Assembly: GCF_000685015.1 (NCBI RefSeq)
Contig: NZ_BAYA01000016.1
Location: forward strand, 62,001 to 126,000
Direction of reading: 5' to 3'
From: Paraburkholderia bannensis NBRC 103871
GTDB lineage: Bacteria > Pseudomonadota > Gammaproteobacteria > Burkholderiales > Burkholderiaceae
DNA length: 64,000 nt
The notes below the pieces were generated by a model. That model saw only the letters and a list, made by a program, of their open reading frames with translations. It was not told where the DNA came from and did no database searches. Of this stretch, positions 1 to 7,986 are shown piece by piece; position 1 is the stretch's first letter, and every line of letters starts with the position of its first letter. Both the position numbers and the translations under genes were made by a program.

Positions 1-132
1 CTGATGCATTAGCGTCGAAAGCGCTATCCCCGCATCGTGATTTGCTTAGCGCGAATCGTTACTTCTGCTCATGCGGCGTGACAGGTAGCATTTTTTGCAC
101 CTTCAATTGCACCGTCACGCTACGCATCGATC

Positions 133-1104
133 ATGAATAACGATATTCGCTTTCAACGCCGCCGCACTGTACTCGCCGCGCTAGGCGCCACGCTCGGTGC
201 GTCGCTTGCCGGTGCGGCGCTGCCTGCATGGGCCAAGTTCCAGCCCGACCAGTTCCGCATCGGCTATCAGAAGGCTGCGAGCACGCTCGTGCTGCTCAAG
301 GCCAGCGGCGCCTTGGAAAAACGTCTCGCGCCGCAAGGCATCAAGGTCTCGTGGACTGAATTCCCCGCAGGGCCGCAATTGCTCGAAGGGCTCAATGTGG
401 GCGCGATCGATTTCGGCTACGTGGGTGAAGCGCCGCCTGTGTTCGCGCAGGCCGCAGGCGCGGATTTCGTCTACACGGCCTATGAATTGCCGACGCCGCA
501 CGCCGAAGGCGTGGTGGTCGCGAAGCAATCGCCGATCAAGTCGGTGGCCGAACTCAAGGGCAAGAAAATTGGCTTCAATCGCGGCTCGGATGTGCACTGG
601 TTCATCGTCGCGCTGCTGCAGAAAAATGGCATTGCGTTGAACGAAATTCAGCCCGTTTATCTTGCCCCCGCCGATGCGCGCGCAGCGCTGCAAAGCGGTT
701 CGATCGATGCGTGGGCCGTGTGGGATCCGTTTCTTGCTGCCGTCGAATCGCAGGATGGGGCGCGTTTGCTCGCCGATGCGAGCGGCGTGGCAAGTCATCA
801 TCAGTTCTTCCTGAGCCAGCGTGAATTCGCGATCAAGCGCAAGGACGCGATTAATGTGGCGCTCGACGAGCTAGGCAAGACAGGGCAGTGGGTGCGGGCG
901 AACACGGCGGCGGCCGCCGCGAAGCTCGCGCCGATTCAGGGACTTGACGCGGCAACGATTCAGGTTGGTCTCTCGCACTATGCGCACGAATATCGGCCGA
1001 TTGACGCGGGCGTGATCGCGCAACAGCAGAAGATCGCCGATACGTTCTACGATCTCAAGATCATTCCGCGACGTGTGACGACCAAAGATGCGGTGTTGGC
1101 GTAA
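133..1104 (+). CDS. ssuA: SsuA-like aliphatic sulfonate ABC transporter substrate-binding protein
   Basis: A 323-residue periplasmic binding protein. Residues 1-34 form a signal peptide with an arginine-rich start (QRRRTVLAALGA) that could be Tat-type and an AWA cleavage site. The mature part has features of the SsuA/TauA/NMT1 family: the opening FRIGYQKAASTLVLLKA, GLNVGAIDFGYVGEAPPVFAQAAG, VAELKGKKIGFNRGSDVHW and the domain-closing WAVWDPFLAA. The family captures alkanesulfonates for import and desulfonation. No ssuB, ssuC or ssuD follows; partner genes may lie left of the window. The family call is firm, the ligand inferred. Confidence 0.85.
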   Translation: MNNDIRFQRRRTVLAALGATLGASLAGAALPAWAKFQPDQFRIGYQKAASTLVLLKASGALEKRLAPQGIKVSWTEFPAGPQLLEGLNVGAIDFGYVGEAPPVFAQAAGADFVYTAYELPTPHAEGVVVAKQSPIKSVAELKGKKIGFNRGSDVHWFIVALLQKNGIALNEIQPVYLAPADARAALQSGSIDAWAVWDPFLAAVESQDGARLLADASGVASHHQFFLSQREFAIKRKDAINVALDELGKTGQWVRANTAAAAAKLAPIQGLDAATIQVGLSHYAHEYRPIDAGVIAQQQKIADTFYDLKIIPRRVTTKDAVLA

Positions 1105-1140
1105 TCGCGCCTTGCATTCAAGTGCTATTGTGCAGACCGG

Positions 1141-1188
1141 CAACCCGTCACCCGTCACCTGTCACCTGTGACGACAAGTGACGGGTTG
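1141..1188. terminator. Hairpin between convergent genes, possible bidirectional terminator
   Basis: CAACCCGTCAC at 1141-1151 pairs with GTGACGGGTTG at 1178-1188, an 11-bp perfect stem. The loop carries further CGTCACC/TGTCACC copies that allow alternative pairings. It lies between the convergent ssuA and methyltransferase genes. There is no T-tract, so termination is inferred from position only. Confidence 0.4.
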
Positions 1189-1201
1189 CTCGCATGGTTA
1201 C

Positions 1202-2161
1202 TTAGCTATCCTTCGCAGTGGGATTGCGCCGGGCAGGATCGACTTCTGCGTCGAGTCTATTCAGCGGCTTGATGCCACTCACAAGAAACATAAGGGCAGC
1301 ACCGCCATGCATGACGGTGTCCGCACCGAGCGCTTGCTGGTATCGAGCCTGATTCTCAAGCGCTCTTGCCCAAAGCGTTTCAAACCGGGTGGCATCGCCT
1401 CCGCCTGCCAAAAAGAGCCGTAGCATCTCGGACTTGTGAAAATCGTCGGCTTGTTGCCATGCGCTCATATCGCGAATGATGGCCTGTTGCTCGATTTGCG
1501 CGTAAGGGGGAAACAGCGGAATGGCCTTGTCCGAAATCCACGTTCGCAGGCCCTCCAGCCCCACCTGATTGAAGTAACTGGGAACCAGGCCGCCGAGAGA
1601 ATGATCGCCTTGTTTCAACGCGCGACGTCCGCGCTCTATCACCAGTGCGAACTCGAAATTTTCCGCGCATTCCTGCGCGGTGAATGTGTCGCCGAACGAA
1701 GAGCGCATGGCGGTAGCGCAGAGATTGTCTGGCTCGACACACAGTAGCGTTCCACCGGGCTTCAGGACACGAAACATTTCGCGTATGGCCTGCATGGGAT
1801 CGCTTACGTGAATCAATACGGTCTGGCACGTCACAAAGTCAAAACTGGCGTCGACGAATGGCAATGACATTGCATCGCCATATTCCACGGAAACGTGGAT
1901 TCCACGATCGCGCATTGTCGCTGTCCAGGTGGAAGCGTCACGTAGCCACTTTGCATCAGTATCGACACCCACTACTGTTGCATTGGGCGCCAGGTGCGGC
2001 GCGATGATTCGCGTCCAGTGCCCCAGTCCGCAGCCAACGTCTAGTGCGGAGTGCTTCGACGCCAGATCCAGCCGTCTGGCAATCAACTGGACGAAATCCG
2101 CGTTCCACCAATGATCGCGATAATCGCCGAAATAGTTCTCTGAATGACCTGCATCACTCAT
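1202..2161 (-). CDS. Class I SAM-dependent methyltransferase
   Basis: A 319-residue methyltransferase. The start at 2161 is chosen because AAGAGGTC sits just upstream; the frame remains open a further 35 codons but that stretch is low-quality sequence. Motif I, LDVGCGLGHW (residues 40-49), binds SAM. Acidic motif II (VVGVDTDAKW), a post-II region (YGDAMSLPFVDASFDFVTCQ) and post-III (REMFRVLKPGGTLLCVEPD) follow in the order of Methyltransf_11 proteins. The C-terminal ~120 residues are a family-specific extension. The substrate cannot be told. It is alone on this strand. Confidence 0.8.
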   Translation of the reverse strand: MSDAGHSENYFGDYRDHWWNADFVQLIARRLDLASKHSALDVGCGLGHWTRIIAPHLAPNATVVGVDTDAKWLRDASTWTATMRDRGIHVSVEYGDAMSLPFVDASFDFVTCQTVLIHVSDPMQAIREMFRVLKPGGTLLCVEPDNLCATAMRSSFGDTFTAQECAENFEFALVIERGRRALKQGDHSLGGLVPSYFNQVGLEGLRTWISDKAIPLFPPYAQIEQQAIIRDMSAWQQADDFHKSEMLRLFLAGGGDATRFETLWARALENQARYQQALGADTVMHGGAALMFLVSGIKPLNRLDAEVDPARRNPTAKDS

Positions 2162-2378
2162 GATGTTGACCTCTTGATTGTACTTTCGCTCGCCGGGCGA
2201 GCGACGACCCGCTCTGCACGATGGTCGTGCCGAACGGCTTGTCTGTAGCAGTACATGCAAGGTCAATTTACACGGGGGAATATTTCCAATATTGTGGTCA
2301 GATTAGCCGCCTACGGTACTGGGAAGAAAAAAGTAGCGCAAGCTTTCCGTTCCCGAATCGCAGTGCTGGCAGTGCTGG

Positions 2379-2984
2379 CTAGAGCGAATAATGGTATTCG
2401 TCGCTGATTGCACCTTTGAACTCGTCGGCATGCTCAACGTGCCGGGTGAGCGCGAAACCCAGGGACTCGACGAGTCGAATCGACGCAACATTGCGCGTGT
2501 CGATCTCCGCATTGAACTTGCCGATCCCGTACGCTTCGCGAAGCGCGGGAAGAAGCGCGTCTAGCGCTTCCTTTGCGTAGCCCAGACGTTGACTCGGTGA
2601 AAACACAAAATAGGCAATCCAGGCCTCTTTCGAGTCCAGATGAATTGTCGCCTGGACATAGCCGTGAGCCTTCCCGTCGAGACCAATCAAGGCCCAGTTC
2701 AACCACGCTTCAGTTCCATCCGGGGAGCGGCGGCTTTCAAGCTTCCGATATCTCCGGGTCAAATCGTCCACGGTTGGCGGCGGCTCCTGCGGAATGTAGC
2801 GGTAGTTGGCAGGATCGATCAGCCCCTCATACATTGTCACTGCGTGGGCCGCAGCAAGGGGCTCAAGCCGGATACGCGCCGTCGACAAAATTGCAGAATC
2901 AAAGGGTGTCGCGATCAAGGATGCCACCTCGCTAGTTTCTGGAGATCCGTTCGAATCACCGGATAATATCGCCCGACGACTCAT
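2379..2984 (-). CDS. GNAT family N-acetyltransferase (RimJ/RimL-like)
   Basis: A 201-residue protein whose RimJ/RimL-type acetyltransferase domain starts near residue 35 (ILSTARIRLEPLAAAHAVTMYEGL). Motif A, which binds acetyl-CoA pyrophosphate, is degenerate here (FSPSQRLGYAKEALDALLPAL), followed by NVASIRLVESLGFALTRHVE, the usual C-terminal GNAT helix and strand. RimJ/L relatives acetylate N-termini or small molecules; the substrate is unknown. The N-terminal ~30 residues look unstructured and the true start may be downstream. Confidence 0.78.
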   Translation of the reverse strand: MSRRAILSGDSNGSPETSEVASLIATPFDSAILSTARIRLEPLAAAHAVTMYEGLIDPANYRYIPQEPPPTVDDLTRRYRKLESRRSPDGTEAWLNWALIGLDGKAHGYVQATIHLDSKEAWIAYFVFSPSQRLGYAKEALDALLPALREAYGIGKFNAEIDTRNVASIRLVESLGFALTRHVEHADEFKGAISDEYHYSL

Positions 2985-3026
2985 ACAGGCTGGCGAAGGC
3001 GTGGAAGAGCGATTCTAGTGCGAAAG

Positions 3027-3056
3027 CCGACAGCCGGAATCCATCTGCGCTATACT
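3027..3056 (+). promoter_or_regulatory. Predicted promoter of the trp leader/trpS transcript
   Basis: A -35-like CCGACA (3027-3032) and a strong -10 TATACT (3051-3056) are separated by 18 bp. The expected start point is about 3062-3064, at or next to the ATG of the leader peptide (3064), so the leader may be translated from a leaderless or nearly leaderless mRNA. Confidence 0.55.
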
Positions 3057-3063
3057 GTTTTTC

Positions 3064-3114
3064 ATGAATACGGAACCGATCTCGCTGAATTTGCACGGTT
3101 GGTGGCGCGCCTGA
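3064..3114 (+). CDS. Candidate Trp leader peptide for trpS attenuation
   Basis: A 16-codon ORF reading MNTEPISLNLHGWWRA then TGA. Tandem Trp codons TGG TGG lie at 3100-3105, three codons before the stop. Together with the terminator at 3153-3178 and trpS at 3229 this has every part of a ribosome-mediated attenuator, as in the trp operon leader of E. coli and the trpS leader described in Streptomyces. There is no Shine-Dalgarno, which fits a leaderless transcript from the TATACT box. Seen directly: ORF, codons, hairpins. Inferred: regulation. Confidence 0.75.
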   Translation: MNTEPISLNLHGWWRA

Positions 3115-3160
3115 ATCCGGCGGCCCGTTTTCCCACGCATATCGCAAACGTGATGCCGCC
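3108..3160 (+). promoter_or_regulatory. Candidate pause and antiterminator segments of the trpS attenuator
   Basis: CGCC (3108-3111) can pair with GGCG (3119-3122), a short 1:2 hairpin around the leader stop codon. GGCGGC (3119-3124) can instead pair with GCCGCC (3155-3160), the left arm of the terminator, giving an antiterminator. A ribosome stalled on the Trp codons at 3100-3105 would cover the first CGCC, freeing GGCGGC and so favouring read-through. The stems are short but all G-C. Confidence 0.55.
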
Positions 3161-3183
3161 AGTCCTGGCGGCATTTTTGTTTC
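3153..3183 (+). terminator. Intrinsic terminator (attenuator) in front of trpS
   Basis: ATGCCGCCA (3153-3161) and TGGCGGCAT (3166-3174) form a perfect 9-bp stem with a 4-nt loop, followed by a T-rich tract (TTTTT G TTT). It lies between the Trp leader ORF and the trpS start, where an attenuator belongs. Confidence 0.85.
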
Positions 3184-3228
3184 TGCGCGCTGACGGCTGG
3201 TGTCATTGAAATTTTGAGGCTTCAGTTC

Positions 3229-4239
3229 ATGACCCACACAAACCGTCACACTATCCTGACCGGCGACCGCACGACCGGCCCGCTTCATCTCGGCCACTAC
3301 ATCGGTTCCCTGCGGGCCAGGGTGCAACTTCAGCATGAAGCCGACCAGTTTCTGCTGCTTGCGGATACCCAGGCGCTGACTGACAACGTCGGGCGGCATC
3401 AAAAGGTCACCGCGAATGTCATCGAAGTCGCGCTCGACTATCTGGCTGTCGGCATTGACCCGGCGAAGTCCACCATCCTCATCCAGTCGCAGGTGCCTGA
3501 ACTGGCGGAACTGTCGCAATATCTGCTCAATCTGGTGACGGTCGCCCGGCTCGAACGTAATCCGACCATCAAGGAGGAAATCCGGCTGCGTGGATTCGAA
3601 CGCGATATTCCTGCAGGATTCCTGACTTATCCGGTCAGCCAGGCGGCGGATATCACCGCATTCAAGGCAACGCATGTGCCGGTGGGCGATGACCAGCTTC
3701 CGATGATCGAACAGACCAACGAATTGGTGCGCCGCTTCAACAACACCGTTGACCGACCGGTGCTGCTGGAATGCGAGGCAGTGCTGTCACAGGTGACCCG
3801 GTTGCCCGGCATCGACGGCAAAGCGAAGATGAGCAAGTCGCTCGGCAATGCGATCACGCTGGGCGCGACTCCCGATGAAATTACGAAGGCGGTGAACAAC
3901 ATGTACACCGACCCGCAGCACCTGCGGGTCAGCGATCCGGGGCAGGTGGAGGGCAACGTGGTCTTCGCATTCCTCGACGCATTCGAGCCCGACGTCCAGA
4001 AAGTGGACGAGCTTAAGGCTCACTACCGTCGCGGGGGACTGGGTGACAGCGTGGTCAAGCGGGTGCTCAACGAGCGACTTCAGGCGCTTATCGAGCCAAT
4101 TCGTACGCGTCGCAGCGAGATGGAAAAAGACCCGGCAGAGGTGCTTGCGATCCTGCGTAGCGGTACGGAGCGTGCACGGGAAGTGGCTGGAAAGACGCTT
4201 TCGGAAGTTAAAGGCGCCTTGGGCTTGAGTTACTTCTAA
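3229..4239 (+). CDS. trpS: Tryptophan--tRNA ligase
   Basis: A 336-residue class I aminoacyl-tRNA synthetase that charges tRNA-Trp using ATP. The HIGH motif appears as HLGHY (residues 20-24) after LTGDRTTGPL, and KMSKS is exact at residues 200-204. The ATG at 3229 is preceded by TTGAGGC; the TTG at 3214 overlaps this and is unlikely. The HLGHY signature resembles the Streptococcus-type and antibiotic-resistant TrpRS branch rather than the TIGNY form of the E. coli enzyme, so this may be a second, regulated copy; that is recalled family knowledge. A Trp-codon leader and terminator precede it. Confidence 0.93.
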   Translation: MTHTNRHTILTGDRTTGPLHLGHYIGSLRARVQLQHEADQFLLLADTQALTDNVGRHQKVTANVIEVALDYLAVGIDPAKSTILIQSQVPELAELSQYLLNLVTVARLERNPTIKEEIRLRGFERDIPAGFLTYPVSQAADITAFKATHVPVGDDQLPMIEQTNELVRRFNNTVDRPVLLECEAVLSQVTRLPGIDGKAKMSKSLGNAITLGATPDEITKAVNNMYTDPQHLRVSDPGQVEGNVVFAFLDAFEPDVQKVDELKAHYRRGGLGDSVVKRVLNERLQALIEPIRTRRSEMEKDPAEVLAILRSGTERAREVAGKTLSEVKGALGLSYF

Positions 4240-4428
4240 AACCACCCGGCGCGCGCGCGCCGTTGCTCCTGCCCGAGACAGTGACGACCACCGCCGCCGA
4301 TACACAATCATGCAATGTGCATTAACACCCTGGAGTCGAGCCTATAGAATTCCGAAAACCCGCCGATAACCCGGTGACGCCGGGTGAAAATGTGCTCTGC
4401 GATTCTCCAATAATTGATATTAAAACCA

Positions 4429-4878
4429 ATGAATCGTCGTCTCGGGGCGGGTACCTATCTTCTCAGCATGTCTTTCAGTGCCATCGCATGGTCGCTGGCC
4501 ACCGGGCTCGTGTGCACCGAGCTCGCCGCCAAAGGGCGCATAGGACTGGGCCAGTTGAACTTCGTTGTAACCGCACTGGGTGTCGCGATGGGCAGTGTTT
4601 TCTATGCCGCATCGGCAAGACGTCTGATGGATCTGAACTTTCCAGGCTGGTGCGTCAAGATCCTGGCGTTCCCGATCACCGGTGTCGTTGTGCTGCCATT
4701 ATTGTGCTTCCTCTCGGGGCAGCGCTGGACAAACGATTTTGGCCCAGCTCGTCCGCCTTCCGGTTTTCTCAAGATTGCACTGGCATTAGTCCTGTTGCTC
4801 GCCGCAATCCCGGTATGCCGATGGGCGCTTCTTGTTTACCTCCAAACTCGCGCGCTGTTACTGACTGGCGGATATTGA
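4429..4878 (+). CDS. Small integral membrane protein of unknown function
   Basis: A 149-residue protein with about four hydrophobic segments: residues ~7-27, 39-60, 75-95 and 112-138. No motif I recognise. The ATG at 4429 follows a short A-rich stretch without a clear Shine-Dalgarno; a TTG five codons upstream is possible. It overlaps a non-coding extension of the following ORF and is preferred because its composition is membrane-like. The next gene starts 53 bases downstream on the same strand and encodes an exported protein, so the two may be co-transcribed. Confidence 0.6.
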   Translation: MNRRLGAGTYLLSMSFSAIAWSLATGLVCTELAAKGRIGLGQLNFVVTALGVAMGSVFYAASARRLMDLNFPGWCVKILAFPITGVVVLPLLCFLSGQRWTNDFGPARPPSGFLKIALALVLLLAAIPVCRWALLVYLQTRALLLTGGY

Positions 4879-4931
4879 GCCGCCATCGGATGCAGGCGCA
4901 TTGCGCGTGGCCATTGCCAAAGTCATCGAAT

Positions 4932-6524
4932 ATGTCTTCTTTTCGCCGATTCGCCGTTTTCGCTGCTGGTTGCTTCACAGCAATGAGCCTGGGCAGCACG
5001 CCGCTGGCGGCGCATGCAGCCGTATCCGGGTACCAGCCGCAGTCAAGACAAGCCACGCCTGCATTCACCGATCCGTCCAGGACGCTGGCAGAAGCTCTGG
5101 CCAGGTTGCGTAGAGGCGACGCCAAAGGTGCCGAATCCGAACTTCGGGCATTGCTCGGTTCGCCTGGCATCGACCAGGCGCCAGCGCGCTTGCGGTTCGG
5201 CGCTTATGCGGCACTATCGATTTGCCAGAACGCCAACGGCGAATCTCAGGGTGTGTATGAAAGCCTGATCCGTGCCGGCGACATTGCGCCTGACCTCCGC
5301 AATTTCGAATACTGGCAGATGCTCATGGCAGCGGCACTGACGACAGACCATCCCTATGTCGCCGCCGAAGCATTGAGCGCCGCACTGTTGATCGCCCCAC
5401 TCAGGGCACAGGGCATCGATATCGACTTGATCTGGGCGGTCATGGATGCCACGCCCGAAATGAATGACGGCGGCTATCACCGCCACATGGTCGAGCAGGC
5501 GCTGTGGCAGTCGGGTTATCGGCCCAATGACGAAGCTAAACGCGCTGGGCTGCAGTCTTTCTGGGCCGAACTCTTCGAATACGATGTCGACCACGGCAAG
5601 AAGGAGCAAGCCCAACAGTATCTAACGGCGATTGTCGACCCCTACCAGATCGTGCGTCTTCGTGCGGACAACCGCTACAGGCAGGCACTTCTTGATGATT
5701 CGCGCTACGCCGACAATGAAGCGGTGAATCGACGCTATATCGACTACCTGCGCCAGCAGGCGGCCGATCAGCCTCGCAGTATCGCCGCGCAGCAACTGCT
5801 CGCCGAAGCGCTGCGCAATTCAGGCGCGCCAGATGAATCACTTGCGGTGATCGATGCTGCGCTCGAAAAAATCAAAAGTGCGCCTGCTGATCGACCGCCG
5901 TTCGACGACCTGACTGACAACCTGCGCTGGATGCTGGACTCCCGCGCAAAGGCGTTGTCGCGATTGGGACGGTGGAACGAGGCCCTCTCGGCAGCGCAGG
6001 CCGCGCGTGACGAAGCAAACCGGCAAAAAAAGGACGTCGCCAGCCAGACGATCAACCTTGGAGAGATGCTCTATCGACTCGGCCGACCGAAAGAGGCGCT
6101 TCGTGCGGTTCAAGAGTTGGGAGAGAACAACGCAAGCGAATACGGGATGGCGGAATCGGCGCAAGTGAAGGTGTGTGCCTATGCACAATCGGGTGAGAAG
6201 GCCAAAGCGCGTGCCGCCGTTGACGCGCTGCTGATGCATGCGAACCTCGACCCTGAGTCCGTGAGGTCGTCACTGTTATGCATCGACGACGAAGACCGCC
6301 TCGCGCAGGTGATCGTCGGACGCCTGGATGACCCGCTGACTCGCAACTATGAACTCGCCGCCGATCAAGCTTATGCGACGACGCCTAACCCAACGCCTTT
6401 TGTCGCGACGATGGCAGGTCGGCTGGGCGCCGTCCTGAATCGACCCGACGTGCGCGCTGCACTGTCACGTTATGGAGTGGTCGAGTCCTATCCAATGACT
6501 TCACCTGACTCCGGCGTGTGGTGA
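4932..6524 (+). CDS. Exported TPR-like helical repeat protein of unknown function
   Basis: A 530-residue protein starting MSSFRRFAVFAAGCF, with a signal peptide ending near AAHAA (residue 30). The rest is alanine-rich helical repeats resembling tetratricopeptide repeats, e.g. LAEALARLRRGDAKGAESEL, AAQQLLAEALRNSGAPDESL, KALSRLGRWNEALSAAQAA and GEMLYRLGRPKEALRAVQEL. TPR proteins of this type act as periplasmic scaffolds; no catalytic motif is visible. The frame is open upstream to 4374, but that region overlaps the membrane-protein gene and has shadow-type composition, so 4932 is chosen. It sits 53 bases after the membrane protein gene, possibly one unit. Confidence 0.7.
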   Translation: MSSFRRFAVFAAGCFTAMSLGSTPLAAHAAVSGYQPQSRQATPAFTDPSRTLAEALARLRRGDAKGAESELRALLGSPGIDQAPARLRFGAYAALSICQNANGESQGVYESLIRAGDIAPDLRNFEYWQMLMAAALTTDHPYVAAEALSAALLIAPLRAQGIDIDLIWAVMDATPEMNDGGYHRHMVEQALWQSGYRPNDEAKRAGLQSFWAELFEYDVDHGKKEQAQQYLTAIVDPYQIVRLRADNRYRQALLDDSRYADNEAVNRRYIDYLRQQAADQPRSIAAQQLLAEALRNSGAPDESLAVIDAALEKIKSAPADRPPFDDLTDNLRWMLDSRAKALSRLGRWNEALSAAQAARDEANRQKKDVASQTINLGEMLYRLGRPKEALRAVQELGENNASEYGMAESAQVKVCAYAQSGEKAKARAAVDALLMHANLDPESVRSSLLCIDDEDRLAQVIVGRLDDPLTRNYELAADQAYATTPNPTPFVATMAGRLGAVLNRPDVRAALSRYGVVESYPMTSPDSGVW

Positions 6525-6819
6525 ATGCGCGAGCAACTGGGGCCCTGGTTGCCGTTGAAAGATTGATGGATTGTTGCGAATGAGACGGCAGCGCAGGTTT
6601 TACGCGATGGAAACGCGCTGGCCGGAGGCGGCGTTCTGGCGGGCGCACCTGGCCCCCTGAGCGAGGTCAGTTGCGCATATCGTTCTAATGCGGGCAACGT
6701 TGCTTTGCCAGGCCGCGTATTTCACGGGAATCTTTGCTGGGATAGCATGTTTTAAAGGCTGAATCATTCTTGCAGCCGGTAATCCCTATTTCCCGGAAAT
6801 GAGCCGGAAGGAAGCGGAA

Positions 6820-7527
6820 ATGCTTGCACATAGACGGTGGGCGTCGCTGGACGCAGCCGATCACGGCTGGTTGCGCGCCAAATACCATTTCGCGGTCAGC
6901 GCAGGCGGGAATCCCGCCCATGCCGCACTAGGCGCGCTGATTGTCTGGAACGACGACGAAATTGCCGTGGGCGGCGGTTTTCCATTCCACGGACACCAGA
7001 ACATGGAAATCGTCACTTATGTGCGCGAAGGCGTGCTCGGCCATCGTGACACCACGGGTTCGGAAGGGACGATTCGCGCGGGTGACGTGCAGGTGATGAG
7101 CGCTGGCACAGGCATCTGTCACGCCGAGTTCAACCGGGGCGATGTTCCGCTCAAGCTCTATCAGGTTTGGCTGCTGCCGCGCACGCATGGCGGTGAGCCC
7201 CGCTGGGATACGCGTTCGTTTCCGAAGAGTGACCGCTCGGGCCGTTTTGTTGTGCTCGCAAGCGGTTTCGCCGATGACGAAGATGCATTGCCGATTCGCG
7301 CGGATGCGCGTCTTTCGGGGGCTACGCTGAAAGCAGGCGAACGCGTCCAGCAGGTGCTGGCTCCCGGCAGCAGTGCCTATCTTGCCGTCGCGTCGGGCCG
7401 GGTCGAGATCGATGGCGAGGCGATGGGGCCGCTGGACGGTGTGGCAATTACGAACGTATCGCAGACCGAAATATTTGCACTGGAAGAGGCCGAACTCGTG
7501 ATGGTGGAGACGGTCGGGCAGCAATAG
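6820..7527 (+). CDS. Pirin family protein (bicupin)
   Basis: A 235-residue YhhW-type pirin. The N-terminal cupin carries the metal-site pattern FPFHGHQNMEIVTYV (two His and a Glu) and GTGICHAEFN further on (His); the second cupin half is degenerate. Relatives include quercetin 2,3-dioxygenase-active YhhW and redox-responsive regulators. The ATG at 6820 is preferred over the one at 6799 because AAGGAAGC lies 4-5 bases upstream. It converges on the DoxX gene. Confidence 0.88.
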   Translation: MLAHRRWASLDAADHGWLRAKYHFAVSAGGNPAHAALGALIVWNDDEIAVGGGFPFHGHQNMEIVTYVREGVLGHRDTTGSEGTIRAGDVQVMSAGTGICHAEFNRGDVPLKLYQVWLLPRTHGGEPRWDTRSFPKSDRSGRFVVLASGFADDEDALPIRADARLSGATLKAGERVQQVLAPGSSAYLAVASGRVEIDGEAMGPLDGVAITNVSQTEIFALEEAELVMVETVGQQ

Positions 7528-7542
7528 ATTCCGCAGGAAATC

Positions 7543-7968
7543 TCAGAAGGAGCGTGCCGTTGCGGCATTGTCGACGAGCCGATCGATGCTGAACGCGCCC
7601 GCTCCACTAATAGAAAGAGAGAGCAAGCCGCCCGTTATCGCAAGATCCTGCAAAAACTGCCTGAAGTCACTGCGATCTGCGATTGCGTGGTGAAAGATCG
7701 CGGCGTCCGCCAGGCAATAGACGGTCAGGATGAGCGTCACCGCGCGCGTGCGATATCCCAGCATGAGTTGCACGCCGCACGCCAGTTCCAGCAACATCGA
7801 ACCCATGCACCATAGCTGTGGCGCTGGCACGCCGAAAGAGCCGATATGCCTGATCGCTGCCAGCGGCCAAAGCAGCCGGTCGATGCCGTTCGCGATAAAG
7901 AGTGCCGCGAACAGCAGTCGTCCGGCCAGCGCGCGTAGATCGTTGTCTGTGGAATGTGCAATGGCCAT
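7543..7968 (-). CDS. DoxX family membrane protein
   Basis: A 141-residue protein with four membrane helices in the DoxX arrangement: GRLLFAALFIANGIDRLL, the helix around LWCMGSMLLELACGVQLMLGY, AVTLILTVYCLADAAIFHH and DFRQFLQDLAITGGLLSLS. The last is the conserved 'Q-F-L-K-N-(L/I)-A-(I/L)-x-G-G' region. DoxX proteins are often near redox or thiol-stress genes; the molecular role is uncertain. The ATG at 7968 is chosen over an in-frame TTG at 7977. It starts 18 bases after the porin stop and so is probably in the porin operon. Confidence 0.82.
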   Translation of the reverse strand: MAIAHSTDNDLRALAGRLLFAALFIANGIDRLLWPLAAIRHIGSFGVPAPQLWCMGSMLLELACGVQLMLGYRTRAVTLILTVYCLADAAIFHHAIADRSDFRQFLQDLAITGGLLSLSISGAGAFSIDRLVDNAATARSF

Positions 7969-7986
7969 GGCAGGCAAACAGGCGAA

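Noticed and set aside
3018..3209. 63-codon ORF upstream of trpS on the + strand
   Set aside because: It runs through the terminator hairpin and overlaps the better leader ORF in another frame; composition is not protein-like.
4240..4280. GCGCGCGC-rich stretch after trpS as a terminator
   Set aside because: Alternating GC can self-pair but there is no defined stem-loop with T-tract.
4374..4931. Extension of the TPR-like gene to 4374
   Set aside because: Reads out of frame over the membrane-protein gene and lacks signal-peptide character; the signal peptide begins at 4932.
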